From NCBI RefSeq assembly GCF_050948175.1, contig NW_027490483.1, forward strand, positions 1-64,000: DNA of 64,000 nucleotides, given 5' to 3'. Positions 63,367-64,000 of the stretch are shown here, in pieces. Within the stretch, counting starts at the first letter, position 1, and the number at the start of each line of letters is the position of its first letter. The notes under the pieces are model-generated. The model saw only the letters and a list, made by a program, of their open reading frames with translations, was not told where the DNA came from and did not search any database. This stretch comes from Xylocopa sonorina (taxonomy: Eukaryota; Arthropoda; Insecta; Hymenoptera; Apidae). Position numbers and translations under genes: made by a program.

Positions 63367-64000
63367 AATGTTATGCATTCCTCGTCTACGATTCAAATGA
63401 AAGTAAAGGCGACACTTCCTTGCAAGGAAATAGCGTTTGCAGATGTCTAGGTATCGTAGCAATAGATTTCTAATGCTTCTTAAAACGGCGATATCGCATC
63501 TCATTTCTATGTTTCATGGTAAGATATAATATGATTTGCGAAGTGTTATGTATTCCTCGTCTACACCTCAAATGAATGTAAATGCGACACTTCCTTGCAG
63601 GGAAATAGCGTTTGCAGATGTCTACGTATCGAAGCAATAGAGTTCAAATGCTTCTTAGAACGAGATATTGCATCTCATATCTATGTTTCATGATAAGACA
63701 TAATATTCATTGCGAAGTGTTATGCATTTCTCGTCTACGATTCAAATGAATGTAAATGCGACACTTCCTTGCAAGGAAATAGCGTTTGCAGACGACTACG
63801 TATCACAGCAATAGAGTTCTTGTGATTCTTAGAACGCGATATCGCATCTCATTTCTATGTTTCATGGTAAGGTATAATATGATATGCGAAGTGTTATGTA
63901 TTCCTCGTCTACACTTCATATGAATGTGAATGCGACACTTCCTTGCAAGGAAATAGCGTTTGCAGATGTCTACGTATCGTAGCAATAGAGTTCTAATGCT
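63367..64000. repeat. Array continuation, more diverged tail
   Basis: Begins with monomers of the 12-mer family (GAAATGTTATGC, ACGGCGATATC, ACACCTC), then shows private changes: AAGGCGACAC near 63406, AAGACATAATATTC near 63696, GCATTTCTCG, GACGACTACGTATCACAGC near 63791, and TTGTGATTCTTAGAACG. The last monomer is cut by the window end. The changes may signal the edge of the homogenised block. Confidence 0.85.

Larger units (their letters stand above)
1..64000. repeat. Tandem satellite array, ~174 bp monomer
   Basis: The whole window is head-to-tail copies of one monomer of 174 bp (173-175 bp common, rare deletions to about 141 bp). Every monomer carries recognisable forms of the same landmarks in the same order: GCATCTCAT, TATGTTTCATG, TTGCGAAGTGTTATG, CTCGTCTAC, AAATGCGACACTTCC, GGAAATAGCG, GCAGATGTCTACGTATCG and ATGCTTCTTAAAACG. 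About 368 copies fit, none inverted. Both window edges cut a monomer, so neither array boundary is present. No stretch of even one monomer length is unique sequence. The monomer length is in the range usual for centromeric satellites of animals and plants (known of such satellites). Assignment to a centromere is inference; a subtelomeric or interstitial heterochromatic array is possible. Confidence 0.99.

Noticed and set aside
1..64000. CRISPR array
   Set aside because: Repeats are contiguous 174 bp monomers with no short repeat and unique spacer alternation, and no cas-like gene is present.
1..64000. Human-type alpha satellite
   Set aside because: The length is close (171 against 174 bp), but I see no recognisable alpha satellite motifs, and the monomer text is unlike it.
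30..64000. TATAATAT motifs as bacterial -10 boxes or promoters
   Set aside because: TATAATAT is present in nearly every monomer as part of AGATATAATATG, with no -35 partner or gene downstream. It is simply repeat sequence.
1..64000. Embedded transposable element or unique island
   Set aside because: I followed the monomer landmarks through the window and found no gap of a monomer length or more. The largest irregularity is a 33 bp deletion.
1..64000. Inverted monomers or a large inverted repeat
   Set aside because: All monomers read in the same orientation. The only inverted symmetry I found is the short dyads inside each monomer.

Overview
The window is one uninterrupted tandem satellite array. 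A monomer of about 174 bp repeats roughly 368 times from base 1 to base 64000, entering and leaving mid-monomer, so the true array is larger than the window. All repeats point the same way. I see no gene, tRNA, rRNA, transposon, microsatellite, CRISPR array or unique sequence. This points to a eukaryotic (peri)centromeric or other heterochromatic array read through by long-read assembly. I do not recognise the monomer as a satellite I can name, and the species cannot be told from the sequence. A consensus-like monomer is about 36% G+C (63 of 174 by hand count) with 9 CpGs, more than base composition predicts.

There are two main monomer types. Type A carries GCGATATCGC, GGTAAG, TATGATTTGCG, ATGTATTC and TACACTTC. 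Type B carries GAGATATTGC, GATAAG, TATTCATTGCG or TATACATTGCG, ATGCATTC and TACGATTC. The differences crowd into the first half of the monomer. The second half is nearly shared and holds the dyads TTCCTTGCAAGGAA and CTACG-TAT-CGTAG. Because 174 is 58 codons, the minus strand of type A stays open across monomers and produces open frames of up to 382 codons. Type B carries an in-frame TGA. I judge these frames non-coding.

Layout: 1-11 kb is an irregular patchwork of A, B and divergent variants with dispersed multi-monomer copies. 11-19 kb is mostly A-type, with local 3-mer, 5-mer and 2-mer tandem duplications. 19-32.5 kb mixes A and B and contains a 3.1 kb segment repeated 4,181 bp downstream plus a four-copy 4-monomer module. 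33.2-38.3 kb is a 9-mer higher-order repeat (about 1,565 bp, three copies and a part), one copy carrying a swapped-in 3-monomer block. 38.4-42.3 kb is mostly A/B dimers. 42.3-61.8 kb is a highly homogeneous 12-mer higher-order repeat (2,090 bp) with 14-, 14-, 13- and 23-monomer length variants. 61.8-64 kb is a 5-mer duplication and a more diverged tail.

No genes work together here. The array records layered unequal exchange and conversion-like events. The most homogeneous block, at 42-61.8 kb, is where I would look first for an active centromere core, but that is inference.
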